A stretch of 64,000 nucleotides of DNA from an uncultured SAR116 cluster alpha proteobacterium (GTDB lineage: Bacteria > Pseudomonadota > Alphaproteobacteria > Puniceispirillales > Marisalimonadaceae): NCBI GenBank assembly GCA_902537945.1, contig CACBDG010000008.1, forward strand, positions 1-64,000. The letters are read 5' to 3'. Numbering within the stretch: the first letter of the stretch is position 1; each line of letters opens with the position of its first letter. This document shows, piece after piece, positions 16,691 through 26,829 of this stretch. The notes under the pieces were generated by a model, which had not been told where the DNA came from, searched no databases, and saw nothing but the letters and a program-made list of their open reading frames with translations. A program made the position numbers and the translations under genes.

Positions 16691-19204
16691 ATGAAATTAG
16701 TAATAGTTGAATCTCCAGCAAAAGCTCAGACTATTAATAAATACCTAGGTAATGATTATAAAGTTATGGCTTCTGTAGGGCATATAAGAGATTTACCATC
16801 TAAAGACGGTGCTGTGCTACCTGATGAAAATTTTAAAATGTCTTGGGAAATGCATAAAGATAAGGAAAAAGTTGTTAAAGAAATAATTGGAGAACTTAAA
16901 TCCGCAGAATCATTAATATTAGCCACTGACCCTGATAGAGAAGGTGAGGCAATCAGCTGGCATCTTCAAGAAATATTAAATTCAAAAAAAATGATAGCTG
17001 ACAAGCCAGTTGAAAGGGTTGTTTTTAATGAAATAACTAAAAATGCTGTTTTGCATGCTATGGAAACACCCCGAAAAATTAATTCCGAATTAGTTGAAGC
17101 ATATTTGGCAAGAAGAGCTTTAGATCATCTTATTGGCTTTTCAATTTCTCCAATATTATGGCGAAAACTTCCAGGTTCAAAATCTGCAGGTAGAGTTCAG
17201 TCAGTTGCACTCAAACTTATATGTGAAAGAGAAATTGAAATTGAAAAATTCAACCTTGAAGAATATTGGTCAATAACATCTCTCTTTTCAAAAAATGATA
17301 AACAACAATTCACAGCTAAGTTGTCAGTTCTTGATAATAACAAATTAGCCAAAATGGATTTAAAAAATGAAAAAGAAGTAAACTCAGCATTAGAAAAAAT
17401 AAGAAATTCGACATTTAATATAACTAAAATTTCAACCAAGAGAGTTAAGCGGAATCCATTACCTCCATTTACAACCTCCACATTACAACAAGAGGCCTCT
17501 AACAAATTAAGTTTTGGTGCATCAAGAACTATGCGGATAGCTCAAAAATTATATGAAGGTATAAATATTGGTAGCGAGACAACAGGCTTGATAACATATA
17601 TGAGAACAGATGGTGTCCAATTAAGTACTCAGGCAATTGATGAATTAAGAAATGAAATTACAAATCTTCATGGTAAAGAATATATTCCTCAAACACCTAG
17701 AGTTTACAAATCTAAAGCAGCAAATGCGCAAGAAGCACATGAAGCTATAAGACCAACTGCAATATCTCGTGATCCAAAAAGCATGTCTTCCTACTTAGAT
17801 GATGAACAATTTAAACTTTACGAACTTATCTGGAAAAGAACTATATCAAGTCAAATGCAATCAGCTGAATTAGACGAAACATCTGCCGATATTTCAAATA
17901 AGGATAAAACTATCGTTTTTAGAGCAAATGGATCACAAGTACACTTTCCTGGATTTTTTATTTATAGAGATAGAAATGATGATAAAATTTTACCTAATTT
18001 AGTTGAAAATGAAAATGTTGACTTAGAAAAAGCTGATGGTGAACAACATTTTACTCAACCACCTCCAAGGTACACTGACGCAAGTCTTATAAAGAAAATG
18101 GAGGAACTTGGCATTGGGCGACCATCAACATACGCCTCAATCTTACAAGTGCTTGTTAATAGAAATTATGTTGAGAAAGACAAAGGCAAGCATATTCCTC
18201 AAGAAAGAGGAAGGATTCTGACAGCATTTTTAAATAATTTTTTTGGAAAGTATATTGAATATGATTTTACAGCTGACTTAGAAAAAAAATTAGATAACGT
18301 TTCAGATGGAAAATTAAACTATAAAAAGCTTTTAGAAGAGTTTTGGAATGGTTTTAAACCACATCTAAACAAAATGTTAGAACTTGAGAGAGAAAAAATT
18401 CTTGAAGCACTAGAAAAAGAATTGGCTGATTTATTCTTTCCTAAAAATGAAGAGGATACTTATGCTCAACCAAATAGGAAATGTCCAACATGTTCCAATG
18501 GGAAGTTAGGTTTAGAGCTTGGAAAATATGGTGCTTTTATAGGTTGTTCTAATTATCCAGAATGTAAGTTCACGAAGCAAATTGCAAAAAATGAAAATAA
18601 AGAAGAAATTAATACCAATGAAACTTTTTTGCCTGAAAATGACGGTGTGTTGGGAGTTGATCCTGAAACAGGTTTAAAAGTTATAATAAAAAAAGGTCCA
18701 TATGGTATATATCTTCAGTTAGGCGAAGAGAAAAAACCAAAACGAACAAGCATACCAAAGCTGGTAGAGGCATCTACCATCGACCTGGATAAAGCCCTTT
18801 CATTTTTATCATTACCTAGATTAATAGGTAAACACCCAGAAACAGGGCAGGATATTTCAGCAGGAATAGGAAGATATGGGCCGTATTTAAAATATGATAT
18901 AAATTTTATAAGCATACCAGCCGATGAAACTGTTATTAACATTGGTCTTAATCATGCTGTGGTTTTAATAGGTGAAAACAGTGAAAAACTGGGAAAAGTA
19001 CTAGGAGACCATCCAGATGGAAATGGAAAGGTCTTAGCTAAATCTGGTAGATTTGGTCCATATGTTGAGTATAATAAAATAAGGGCAACATTGCCAAAAT
19101 CAATGTCTTTAGAAGAGATTGACTTAGATAAAGCTATAGAGTTAATTGTTGCCAAGGCAGCAAGACCTCAAAGATCAAAAAAGATACAAACCAAGAAAAA
19201 ATAA
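16691..19204 (+). CDS. topA: DNA topoisomerase I
   Basis: The 837-residue type IA topoisomerase starts with the Toprim domain (VESPAKAQT, then DPDREGEAISWH) and has the catalytic tyrosine Y303 in GLITYMRTDG. The C-terminus holds one four-cysteine zinc ribbon (CPTC at the start, GCSNYPEC at the end), then three zinc-free topoisomerase C-terminal repeats with the RYGPYLKY / RFGPYVEY pattern and a basic tail. It relaxes negative supercoils. AGGA lies 11 bases before the ATG. Confidence 0.98.
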   Translation: MKLVIVESPAKAQTINKYLGNDYKVMASVGHIRDLPSKDGAVLPDENFKMSWEMHKDKEKVVKEIIGELKSAESLILATDPDREGEAISWHLQEILNSKKMIADKPVERVVFNEITKNAVLHAMETPRKINSELVEAYLARRALDHLIGFSISPILWRKLPGSKSAGRVQSVALKLICEREIEIEKFNLEEYWSITSLFSKNDKQQFTAKLSVLDNNKLAKMDLKNEKEVNSALEKIRNSTFNITKISTKRVKRNPLPPFTTSTLQQEASNKLSFGASRTMRIAQKLYEGINIGSETTGLITYMRTDGVQLSTQAIDELRNEITNLHGKEYIPQTPRVYKSKAANAQEAHEAIRPTAISRDPKSMSSYLDDEQFKLYELIWKRTISSQMQSAELDETSADISNKDKTIVFRANGSQVHFPGFFIYRDRNDDKILPNLVENENVDLEKADGEQHFTQPPPRYTDASLIKKMEELGIGRPSTYASILQVLVNRNYVEKDKGKHIPQERGRILTAFLNNFFGKYIEYDFTADLEKKLDNVSDGKLNYKKLLEEFWNGFKPHLNKMLELEREKILEALEKELADLFFPKNEEDTYAQPNRKCPTCSNGKLGLELGKYGAFIGCSNYPECKFTKQIAKNENKEEINTNETFLPENDGVLGVDPETGLKVIIKKGPYGIYLQLGEEKKPKRTSIPKLVEASTIDLDKALSFLSLPRLIGKHPETGQDISAGIGRYGPYLKYDINFISIPADETVINIGLNHAVVLIGENSEKLGKVLGDHPDGNGKVLAKSGRFGPYVEYNKIRATLPKSMSLEEIDLDKAIELIVAKAARPQRSKKIQTKKK

Positions 19205-19239
19205 ATTTAATTTCAATAATATTTGAAACAAAAAATTAA

Positions 19240-21324
19240 GTGCAACCTAGTAATAAAATACAAATTTCAAACTTAGAAATAATTTTTATTGATGATGATG
19301 GTTTTGCTTTAGGGCATATTTTAAATAAAAATAGATTAGATCAAGAAATTGAAATTCCATTTGATAAAACAAATATAGAACTCGAAATTGGTGATCATCT
19401 TTTAGTAGAATTAGAATTTGTTGAAAAAAAAACATACAAATTTAAAAAAATTATAAAAAAAATTGAATTTGAGAAAAATTATTTCTTTGCAGAAGTGAAA
19501 TTAACATCTAAAGGTAAATTCTACCTTAATGAATTAGAAAGAGGTTCTAAAAACAGAACAAAAACTCAACCAATTCTAAAAGATGGTATAAAAATTAATA
19601 AAGGTGATGTAGTCAAAGCTCAGAGAGCTTCTCGTGAAGTTCTCAAAAAACTTAAAATCAAAAAATTAAAAATTAACAAAAACAAGAAATCTAGAAAAAA
19701 TAATAATCAAGATTATGCAGAAATATTAGAAGTTGTAGGTAATATTCTCGATCCTAATGTATATTCTTACCTGGCGATAAAAGAATACAGTTTAAAAACT
19801 AACTTCAATCAAGAAATCAAAAGTGAAATTAGAAATCTTATTGATTTTGAAAAGAATGGACGTGTTGATTTAAGAGATTTATCGCTAGTTACAATTGATG
19901 GTGAAGATGCTAAAGATTTCGACGATGCTGTTTATGCAGAATATGTTAACAAAAAAAAAGAATGGCGTGTCTTAGTTGCCATAGCTGACGTTTCATATTA
20001 TGTATTGCCAAATTCAGCTTTAGATGAAGAAGCTAAAATTAGAGGAAATTCAGTATATCTTCCAAATTTAGTTATTCCGATGCTCCCAGAAGAGTTATCT
20101 AATGATAAATGTTCCCTAAGACCTAATGAAGATAGATTGTGTTTGACTGTTGAGATTATATTGGACGAAAAAGGAAAAAAGAAATCACATTCTTTTTTTA
20201 GATCTGTAATTAACTCAAAAAAGCGCCTTACTTATCAACAAGTAGAAGATATTATTAATAAAAAAACTACAGACAAGATTTTTGATGATAAAATTATCAA
20301 AGTTATAAACTCGTTAAATAAAGTATATTTAATCTTAGACGTTTTAAGAAAGAAAAGAGGTGCCTTAAATCTAGAACTATCCGAAAGAAAAATTTTATTC
20401 AATGACTCGGGGTGGCCAACTCAAATCAAAAAAGTTTACGGATTAACAAGTAATAAAATTATTGAAGAACTAATGATACTTGCCAATGTATCCGCTGCAG
20501 AAGAAATAATTAAATATAGTTACCCTGGAATATATCGTGTGCATGAACCACCTTCCCCTGAAAAATATAAAAGTTTGATTGATATAATTGGCAAACCCCT
20601 AGCTAATATACTTATAGGGAAATTACCACATCCAATGTTGATGAATAAAATTTTAGAGAAAACAAAAGAGACAGCAGATTATGATATGATAAATCAGTCT
20701 ATTTTAAGAAGCCAGTCTCAAGCTAAATATCATAACGAAAATAAATCTCACTTTGGTTTAGCATTAAAAAACTATGTTCACTTTACTTCTCCTATAAGGA
20801 GATATTCAGATTTGATAATCCATAGACAAATTATTGAAATAATAAGTAACAAAAATAAAAACAAAAATAATTTAACAACTTTTAAAAATAATAATGAAAA
20901 GTTCAAAATAATTAGTGAGCATATCTCAAACACTGAACGAAAATCAGTAACTGCTGAAAGAAAGACTACAGACAGGCTAATATCACTGTTATTTAAAGAA
21001 AAAATTAATGAGTTAGTTGATTGTACTATTATTTCAATTTATAAATTTGGAGTTTTTGTATCTATTGAAGATGGCATAGCTGACTCTCTACTACCTTTAA
21101 GAAATTTGCCTTATGATTGGTATGACTATGATCAAACTAAACAAACACTTAATGGCATAGATAGTGGTTACAAGTTTATAATTGGTATGAAAATTAGAGT
21201 TAAAATTATTGAAGTCGAACCTTTAACGGGAAGCATCATAGTGAAATTTCATGACGGGATGACAATAAATACAAAAAATAAAAGTAGAAAAAATAAATAT
21301 GAAAGAAAAAATAAATTTTCATAA
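19240..21324 (+). CDS. rnr: Ribonuclease R, short form
   Basis: The 694-residue RNB-family 3'-5' exoribonuclease has the catalytic Asp cluster DGEDAKDFDDA at residues 220-230, the RNB core to about 560, an S1 domain near residues 590-665 (IYKFGVFVSIEDGIADSLL) and a Lys-rich tail. The start must be GTG 19240 or later: an in-frame TAA immediately precedes it, and no good ribosome-binding site is visible. The N-terminal winged-helix domain found in most RNase R proteins is missing; the protein begins at the cold-shock domains. It follows topA by 35 bp and precedes rpmG, the usual alphaproteobacterial order. Confidence 0.92.
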   Translation: MQPSNKIQISNLEIIFIDDDGFALGHILNKNRLDQEIEIPFDKTNIELEIGDHLLVELEFVEKKTYKFKKIIKKIEFEKNYFFAEVKLTSKGKFYLNELERGSKNRTKTQPILKDGIKINKGDVVKAQRASREVLKKLKIKKLKINKNKKSRKNNNQDYAEILEVVGNILDPNVYSYLAIKEYSLKTNFNQEIKSEIRNLIDFEKNGRVDLRDLSLVTIDGEDAKDFDDAVYAEYVNKKKEWRVLVAIADVSYYVLPNSALDEEAKIRGNSVYLPNLVIPMLPEELSNDKCSLRPNEDRLCLTVEIILDEKGKKKSHSFFRSVINSKKRLTYQQVEDIINKKTTDKIFDDKIIKVINSLNKVYLILDVLRKKRGALNLELSERKILFNDSGWPTQIKKVYGLTSNKIIEELMILANVSAAEEIIKYSYPGIYRVHEPPSPEKYKSLIDIIGKPLANILIGKLPHPMLMNKILEKTKETADYDMINQSILRSQSQAKYHNENKSHFGLALKNYVHFTSPIRRYSDLIIHRQIIEIISNKNKNKNNLTTFKNNNEKFKIISEHISNTERKSVTAERKTTDRLISLLFKEKINELVDCTIISIYKFGVFVSIEDGIADSLLPLRNLPYDWYDYDQTKQTLNGIDSGYKFIIGMKIRVKIIEVEPLTGSIIVKFHDGMTINTKNKSRKNKYERKNKFS

Positions 21325-21379
21325 ACTTGACTTTATAAAAAAAAAGAATAATTTATGAAATAATTAAACGGAGCAAGCT

Positions 21380-21547
21380 ATGGCAAAACCAGCTACATTA
21401 CAAATTAAATTATTAAGTTCTGCTGATACAGGTTTTTTTTATGTTACTAAAAAGAACCCTAGAACTAAGCCAGAAAAATTAGAGCTAAAAAAATACGACC
21501 CTAAAGTTCGTAAGCATGTTTTGTTTAAAGAAGCTAAAATTAAATAA
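21380..21547 (+). CDS. rpmG: 50S ribosomal protein L33
   Basis: The 55-residue protein [20 protein letters not shown]... is a complete L33, with [20 protein letters not shown] in the centre and a basic [10 protein letters not shown] end. It lacks the Cys pairs of zinc-binding L33, so it is the zinc-independent (C-) form. GGAGC lies five bases before the ATG. It is positioned after rnr as in many alphaproteobacteria and converges with the eipB-like gene 5 bp away. Confidence 0.96.
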   Translation: MAKPATLQIKLLSSADTGFFYVTKKNPRTKPEKLELKKYDPKVRKHVLFKEAKIK

Positions 21548-21552
21548 CTCAA

Positions 21553-22347
21553 CTATTTACATTTAGCTTTAGGTAAAACTTCAATTTTTTTTAATAAAGC
21601 CTTTATTTCAAAATTTCCATAATCGACCTTATAAGAGTGAACCACTCCTGATTTATCAATTTCCAAATAAATTTCATATTCTGGTTTTTCCTGTTGAGAT
21701 TTTTCTTTGTAAAAAGCAACTTTGATTGGCCAAATCTTTTTGCCTTTTAAATATTCAATATCTTTTGATTTAGAATTTCTAATTTGGCCAATGAATGCTG
21801 AAACAATTTTAATAAATTCTTCATCTTCATTTCCAAAAAAAACCTTTTTAGTAAATAATTTCTCTCCATTTTCTGCAGCTTTAATTAATTTTAATAAATG
21901 TTCAATAGGAAATAATATATCCTTCTTAAAAGTTATCTTTTTGATAGAATCATTGATAATTGAACCAGACATAGCTTTTTCATTTTTTTCAATAAAACCT
22001 TGATAGGATTTGTTACCACTGAATTGACTTTTTTCATTTAACTCAAAACTATGTTTTGTTCCTAAATAATTTTCAAAGGTAGAATAACTTGAAAAACTGT
22101 TAGCGATTTTTTTATTTGGTAATTCATAAACAATTACATAATCTTCTTTTATATTCCATCCACTACAACTTTCAGCAATTTCAAAAAATGTTTGCCCCTG
22201 TCCTCCTTCTAAAAAACCATTGTCTTTTATGTTTTGTATATTAAGAGAATATGTGGCTTTATGAGATAAGAGTTGAGAACTTAAAGAAAAATTTACATTG
22301 GACATAAAAAAAATAATTGGAATATATATATACTTATTAATCGACAT
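21553..22347 (-). CDS. EipB-family periplasmic cell-envelope integrity protein (DUF1849)
   Basis: The 264-residue protein has an N-terminal signal-like segment (residues about 6-23), then LLSHKATYSLNI, which matches the start of the EipB beta-spiral domain (LxxHxAxYxLxL). Cysteines at C61 (ESCSGW) and C263 (near the end) fit the conserved disulfide that closes the EipB fold in Brucella. EipB is needed for envelope integrity in alphaproteobacteria. The assignment rests on these motifs and I could not run a profile search. Monocistronic and divergent from rnd. Confidence 0.72.
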   Translation of the reverse strand: MSINKYIYIPIIFFMSNVNFSLSSQLLSHKATYSLNIQNIKDNGFLEGGQGQTFFEIAESCSGWNIKEDYVIVYELPNKKIANSFSSYSTFENYLGTKHSFELNEKSQFSGNKSYQGFIEKNEKAMSGSIINDSIKKITFKKDILFPIEHLLKLIKAAENGEKLFTKKVFFGNEDEEFIKIVSAFIGQIRNSKSKDIEYLKGKKIWPIKVAFYKEKSQQEKPEYEIYLEIDKSGVVHSYKVDYGNFEIKALLKKIEVLPKAKCK

Positions 22348-22418
22348 GTTTGTACCTCTTCATTAATATCTAAACGTTAAATAAAGTCCCTCTGAAAATT
22401 TAATTAAGTTAGTTTAAA

Positions 22419-23570
22419 ATGGATAAAATAAATATTATTAGAGATGATGATACATTAAAAGAGTTTTGTAATAAATGTATTAAAGAAAAAGTTTTAGCTA
22501 TTGATACTGAATTTATTAGAGAAAATACTTATTATCCAATTTTATGTCTAGTTCAAATTGCAAGTGATACTTTTTCTGCAGTAATTGATCCACTCTCTGA
22601 AATAGATATGAAACCAGTTTGGGAGATACTTTCTAATGAAAAAATTTTGAAAGTTTTCCATGCTGGAAGACAAGATATAGAAATTTTTTTTAATTTAACT
22701 GGGAAAATTCCTAAGCCTATTTATGATACTCAAATTGCTGCAATGTTTTGTGGTCTAGGTGATCAAGTAAGTTATGATAGGTTAGTTGATAAATTCCTAG
22801 GGTTAAAAATAACTAAAGAAAGTCAATTTTCAAATTGGTTACAAAGACCACTAACAAATAAGCAATTACAATATGCTTTGTCAGATGTAAATTATTTAAT
22901 CAAAGTTTTCCCATTAATCAAAAAAATGATTAAAGAAACTCATAGAGAAGAATGGGTTGAAAAAGAATTTAAATATCTAAAAAATAAAAAAATATACAAT
23001 ATTGACCCGAACGAAGTTTGGCAAAGAATTAAGATAAAAAATCCTAAAAGAGAAATTTTAAATATATTAAAGCATCTTGCTGAATGGAGAGAAATGGAAT
23101 GTAAAAAAAGAAACATACCAAGAAATAGATTTATTAGAGACGAACTTTTAATAATTATATCTCAGTTAAAACCAAATGATATTTTTTCAATCAAAAAAAT
23201 TAGAGGGTTACCAAGGTTTCTTAGCGATAATGATTTGTACAAAGTTTTAGAAATAATTAAAATTTCTCAATATGTTAAACCAAATAAATGGCCTAAAATT
23301 CCTAAATATTCCAAAAAACTTAATGTAAATAAGGACAGTCTTGATTTGTTAAAACTTTTATTATCATATTGTTCACAAAAGAGTGGTCTAGCAGAAAAAT
23401 TAATTGCAGATGCAGATGAATTAAGATCGATTCTAGATGGGCAAAAAGATAATTTAAAAGTTTTTAGTGGATGGCGTAACGAAATTTTTGGGAAATTTGT
23501 AATATTACTGCTAGAAGGACAAATCGCATTTACCATCAAAAATAGTAAAGTCGAAATAATAGAATTTTAA
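22419..23570 (+). CDS. rnd: Ribonuclease D
   Basis: The 383-residue protein has the DEDDy exonuclease domain: D29 and E31 in AIDTEFIRE, then KVFHAGRQDIEIF, and YALSDVNYLIKVF with the catalytic Tyr and Asp. Helical HRDC regions follow (about residues 205-285 and 300-375). RNase D trims 3' ends of tRNA precursors and other stable RNAs. The 3' end overlaps the converging hdaA gene by 4 bp. Confidence 0.95.
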   Translation: MDKINIIRDDDTLKEFCNKCIKEKVLAIDTEFIRENTYYPILCLVQIASDTFSAVIDPLSEIDMKPVWEILSNEKILKVFHAGRQDIEIFFNLTGKIPKPIYDTQIAAMFCGLGDQVSYDRLVDKFLGLKITKESQFSNWLQRPLTNKQLQYALSDVNYLIKVFPLIKKMIKETHREEWVEKEFKYLKNKKIYNIDPNEVWQRIKIKNPKREILNILKHLAEWREMECKKRNIPRNRFIRDELLIIISQLKPNDIFSIKKIRGLPRFLSDNDLYKVLEIIKISQYVKPNKWPKIPKYSKKLNVNKDSLDLLKLLLSYCSQKSGLAEKLIADADELRSILDGQKDNLKVFSGWRNEIFGKFVILLLEGQIAFTIKNSKVEIIEF

Positions 23571-24292
23571 TTTTCAGTTATATTGTCTAATATTATTTTT
23601 ATATTTTTATATGTTACTTTTTCTTTATTTTCTAAAGAATGTGTATCTAACATATCAATTACTTTTATTACACTTGCAAAACTTCTATCTAGTCTCTCTA
23701 AGATATATATAAGTTTTTTATCACTTATATATAATTTTTTTTCATTTGAGTATTTAACTATAAATGAATAAAGAATAACGTCATCTGGCAATTTTATTTC
23801 ACTTGCTAGAATGCTTCTTATTCTTGAGTCAAGATCAGGAAGATTCCAATTCATTTCTAAAGGTGATAATCTTGATAAGAGTAATATAGAACCTTCTTTA
23901 TAGGTAACTTGATTTATGAAATGCATAACTAATTCTGATTGGTATCTCGCTCCAGGGGAAAAATCATCTAAAATAAAGTTTTTTCCTTCAACAATTTGTT
24001 CAAGAATATTACTTGTTAAAGATGTTAAATAAGTACAATTAACATTGTGTCTAAATATTGTACTTAAATGTGTTTTTCCTGATCCTTTTGGACCATAAAT
24101 AATAGCAGCTGGAATAGAGTTTATTTTTTTTTTATTTTTCCAAAATACAGAATTCTCAATTAATTTTACTGCTTCAAGATTACATTTAGAAACAAGATAG
24201 TTTTCTCTATTTTTAATAGTTTTAAATTTCAATGGCAAAGCCATTTGTTTGTTAATGACTAATTTATTGATATTTCTAATTTTATAAGACAT
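23567..24292 (-). CDS. hdaA: HdaA-like DnaA-family regulator of replication initiation
   Basis: The 241-residue protein resembles the AAA+ part of DnaA. It has a Walker A GPKGSGKT (residues 67-74), an ILDDF Walker B and a DLDSRIRS segment near the sensor region, and lacks the DnaA DNA-binding domain. QMALPL at residues 16-21 fits the sliding-clamp-binding motif that Hda/HdaA proteins carry at the N-terminus. These proteins promote hydrolysis of DnaA-ATP after initiation. I chose ATG 24292; a TTG at 24307 lies within the end of the upstream permease gene. Translation is likely coupled to that gene. Confidence 0.88.
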   Translation of the reverse strand: MSYKIRNINKLVINKQMALPLKFKTIKNRENYLVSKCNLEAVKLIENSVFWKNKKKINSIPAAIIYGPKGSGKTHLSTIFRHNVNCTYLTSLTSNILEQIVEGKNFILDDFSPGARYQSELVMHFINQVTYKEGSILLLSRLSPLEMNWNLPDLDSRIRSILASEIKLPDDVILYSFIVKYSNEKKLYISDKKLIYILERLDRSFASVIKVIDMLDTHSLENKEKVTYKNIKIILDNITEN

Positions 24293-24299
24293 TGAAAGA

Positions 24300-25331
24300 T
24301 CACTCAAAGAATTTCTTAAAATAATGCCTTACTATCACCCCAAGAATAGCTGCAACAGGTAAAGAAATTAACACTCCCACAAATCCAGATACATAAGCAC
24401 CAGTCATTAGAGCAAATATTATCCAAATCGGGTTCAGCATTATTGCTTCTCCTACTAATTTTGGTGTTAAAAAGTAACTCTCAAATAGTTGACCAAAGAT
24501 AAAAATTATAGACATAAAAAATAATTGATGTGAAATCCCAAATTGTGCAAACCCTAGAATAAGAGTTAAGCCTCCCCCAATAAAAGAACCTAAGTAGGGC
24601 ACAAATGAAATCACACCTGCGAAAATTCCTAATAAAATTCCAAATTTCAAACCTATTAAAAATAAACCTGTACTATAAATTACAGACAGCACTAAACATA
24701 CAAGGCCTTGTCCTCGTAAAAATTTGGATAAAACATTATCTATATCTGCTATTAATACAGGGAAGTCTTTAAAATGAGATTTGTCCGCAACATTATATAT
24801 AAAAATCTTAATTTTATTAAATTCTAAACTTAAATAAAAACTGATAACAATTATTAGTATTATATTAAAAAAACTATTAATAAATTGAATGCTATTGTTT
24901 ATTATATTGTTACTTGAATTAATAAGTGTGGAACTAATAGGTTTAAATAAAGATGATATATTTACTGTTTCAATTTTTTTTGTAAATAAATATTTATCAT
25001 TTAACTCTCTTAGAAAATTTTCAATTTCGACTAAATATCCAGGTAATAATATTATTAAATTTTGTATTTGATGAATGATAATTGGTAAAATTAGTAATAA
25101 AATTGTTAAAAAACAAAGTACAAAAACTAAAATGGACATAAAGCTCGAAAGAGTTTGATTTATATATTTATCAAAATAAATTTTTAATGGATTAGTTAAA
25201 TATGCAATAATAAATGATATTAAAAATGGTATAATAACTTCAAACAAATATATCATGATAAAAAAAATTATAAGTAAAAAAAGAAAAATATTTAAATTAT
25301 CCCCAGTAATTTTTTTTATTAAATCTGACAT
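24300..25331 (-). CDS. AI-2E family (PerM/YdiK-type) membrane protein
   Basis: The 343-residue protein has about eight hydrophobic segments. The family-typical middle section FLRGQGLVCLVLSVIYSTG, then GVISFVPYLGSFIGG, precedes a C-terminal GAYVSGFVGVLISLPVAAILG. Members include TqsA and PerM, with export or Na+/H+ antiport reported for some; function here is open. ATG 25331 has AGGG nine bases upstream. Placement directly before hdaA is common in alphaproteobacteria. Confidence 0.88.
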   Translation of the reverse strand: MSDLIKKITGDNLNIFLFLLIIFFIMIYLFEVIIPFLISFIIAYLTNPLKIYFDKYINQTLSSFMSILVFVLCFLTILLLILPIIIHQIQNLIILLPGYLVEIENFLRELNDKYLFTKKIETVNISSLFKPISSTLINSSNNIINNSIQFINSFFNIILIIVISFYLSLEFNKIKIFIYNVADKSHFKDFPVLIADIDNVLSKFLRGQGLVCLVLSVIYSTGLFLIGLKFGILLGIFAGVISFVPYLGSFIGGGLTLILGFAQFGISHQLFFMSIIFIFGQLFESYFLTPKLVGEAIMLNPIWIIFALMTGAYVSGFVGVLISLPVAAILGVIVRHYFKKFFE

Positions 25332-25360
25332 TTTCAAAACCCTAAACCAAATTTAGTCCT

Positions 25361-26701
25361 CTAATGAATAAGTAAATATTGACGTGAATTATGATCTTTG
25401 AAATTGAGCTTTTTTTCGAAAGCTGCTTGGAAAAAAGTTTTTTTATTCCCCATAAATTTAACTATTATTCTTCCTTTTGTGTTTGTAATGGAAATTATTT
25501 TTACTTCAATAACAAAGGGTAATTTTTCTAATTTTTGTATTACAGATGGCCATATAGAAATGTCTTTTTGTATTACTCTAATATCTTTTAGATATTTTAA
25601 TTTTTTTAGAGAACTAAAAGAACTTCTTTTAATATTTTCAAAACTGTCTTCTGTTTTTTTTTCATAAAAAATTATTTCATTTTGTATTTTAATAAAGCCT
25701 CTATCTTTAAAATTTGATGTTGATATTACTTTGACTGATTTATCATTAAATAACAATTCTGTTTTTAACTTTGTAATATTTGTAGCTTTAATAGGGATTA
25801 TAAGATCAACTTCGTTGTATACACTAGTGTCAATCAAATTATTTTTTTTCCAATTCAATTCTATAGATTTTATAATTTTAATTACCTCATTTTCTAATAG
25901 TGATTTATCAATGTCATAAAATGATGAAGTTTTTTTTAAAGGAATTTTATTCCTGTAAATAGTTGTCTCTAACCTTCCACTTTTATTATAAAACTTTGCA
26001 AACGTAGATAGATAAGTTTTTCCATTTCTCAACAAAATTGGTTCAGCTACAACTATAATTAATGCATTGGTGTTTTCATTTGCAATCAATTTTTTAATAA
26101 GTTCTTTATTTGAATTTAAAAGAACATTAGCTGTTAAAATTCTATTTAAACTGAAGTTACCTTTAGCAAGTTTAAGTTTTACTAATCCATCAACAAAATC
26201 TAATTCTCTTTGCCAATTTGAGTGCCAATTATCTCTTTCATCCCACAAAATAAATCCTCTTGGGCCTTTAAAAATAGGTAAAACAGCTATTGGTTCTCTA
26301 TAAGTCTCTGCATATTGTAATTTGTTATTTCTAAAAAAATTAATAACTAAATTTCTATTAAAACAAATGTCAAAATTAGCTAGATATCTTTTATCACTGT
26401 TAGCTTCTTTATTTATTTTTAAATAATCAACTAAAGATGAAATTTCAATTTTACCAAGTTTCAACTTTCTAGATTCCACTATTAATCTATTTGAAAGTCT
26501 TTTGAACCCAATTAATTTAGCTTTATACTCAGCTTGAGATCTAGCTTCATTAATTGATTCCTTTGTTAAATCAACGCTAATATTCTTAATATAAAATGAT
26601 GAATTTAAACAATCTTGATCTGTTGATGCTAATAATTTTGAACTTAAAAAACAAATTTTTAAACATATTAAAATTATCATTTTAAAACGATCAAAATACA
26701 T
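25361..26701 (-). CDS. DUF2066 domain protein, exported
   Basis: The 446-residue protein has a signal-type N-terminus (hydrophobic residues about 8-24) and the DUF2066 pattern: RSQAEYKAKLIGFKRLSNRL early on, and EPIAVLPIFKGPRGFILWDE followed by an NWHSNWQREL segment. DUF2066 proteins are found divergent from purM and next to hdaA in alphaproteobacteria, as here. Function is unknown; an envelope role is suggested only by export. It ends 29 bp before the AI-2E gene, so DUF2066-AI-2E-hdaA is likely one transcript. Confidence 0.8.
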   Translation of the reverse strand: MYFDRFKMIILICLKICFLSSKLLASTDQDCLNSSFYIKNISVDLTKESINEARSQAEYKAKLIGFKRLSNRLIVESRKLKLGKIEISSLVDYLKINKEANSDKRYLANFDICFNRNLVINFFRNNKLQYAETYREPIAVLPIFKGPRGFILWDERDNWHSNWQRELDFVDGLVKLKLAKGNFSLNRILTANVLLNSNKELIKKLIANENTNALIIVVAEPILLRNGKTYLSTFAKFYNKSGRLETTIYRNKIPLKKTSSFYDIDKSLLENEVIKIIKSIELNWKKNNLIDTSVYNEVDLIIPIKATNITKLKTELLFNDKSVKVISTSNFKDRGFIKIQNEIIFYEKKTEDSFENIKRSSFSSLKKLKYLKDIRVIQKDISIWPSVIQKLEKLPFVIEVKIISITNTKGRIIVKFMGNKKTFFQAAFEKKLNFKDHNSRQYLLIH

Positions 26702-26829
26702 AAAAACTTTCCTTACTTTTTTTAATTGATATGTAATTATAACATCGATATATCAATATATATTGTTTAATATGAATATTATAGATAAATCTAATTATAA
26801 AAACCTAGAAATTAAGGACATGAGTATAA

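Noticed and set aside
26725-26757. 8-bp inverted repeat (ATTGATAT / ATATCAAT) between the DUF2066 gene and purM
   Set aside because: Pure AT sequence in an AT-rich spacer; such repeats arise by chance and no known operator matches.
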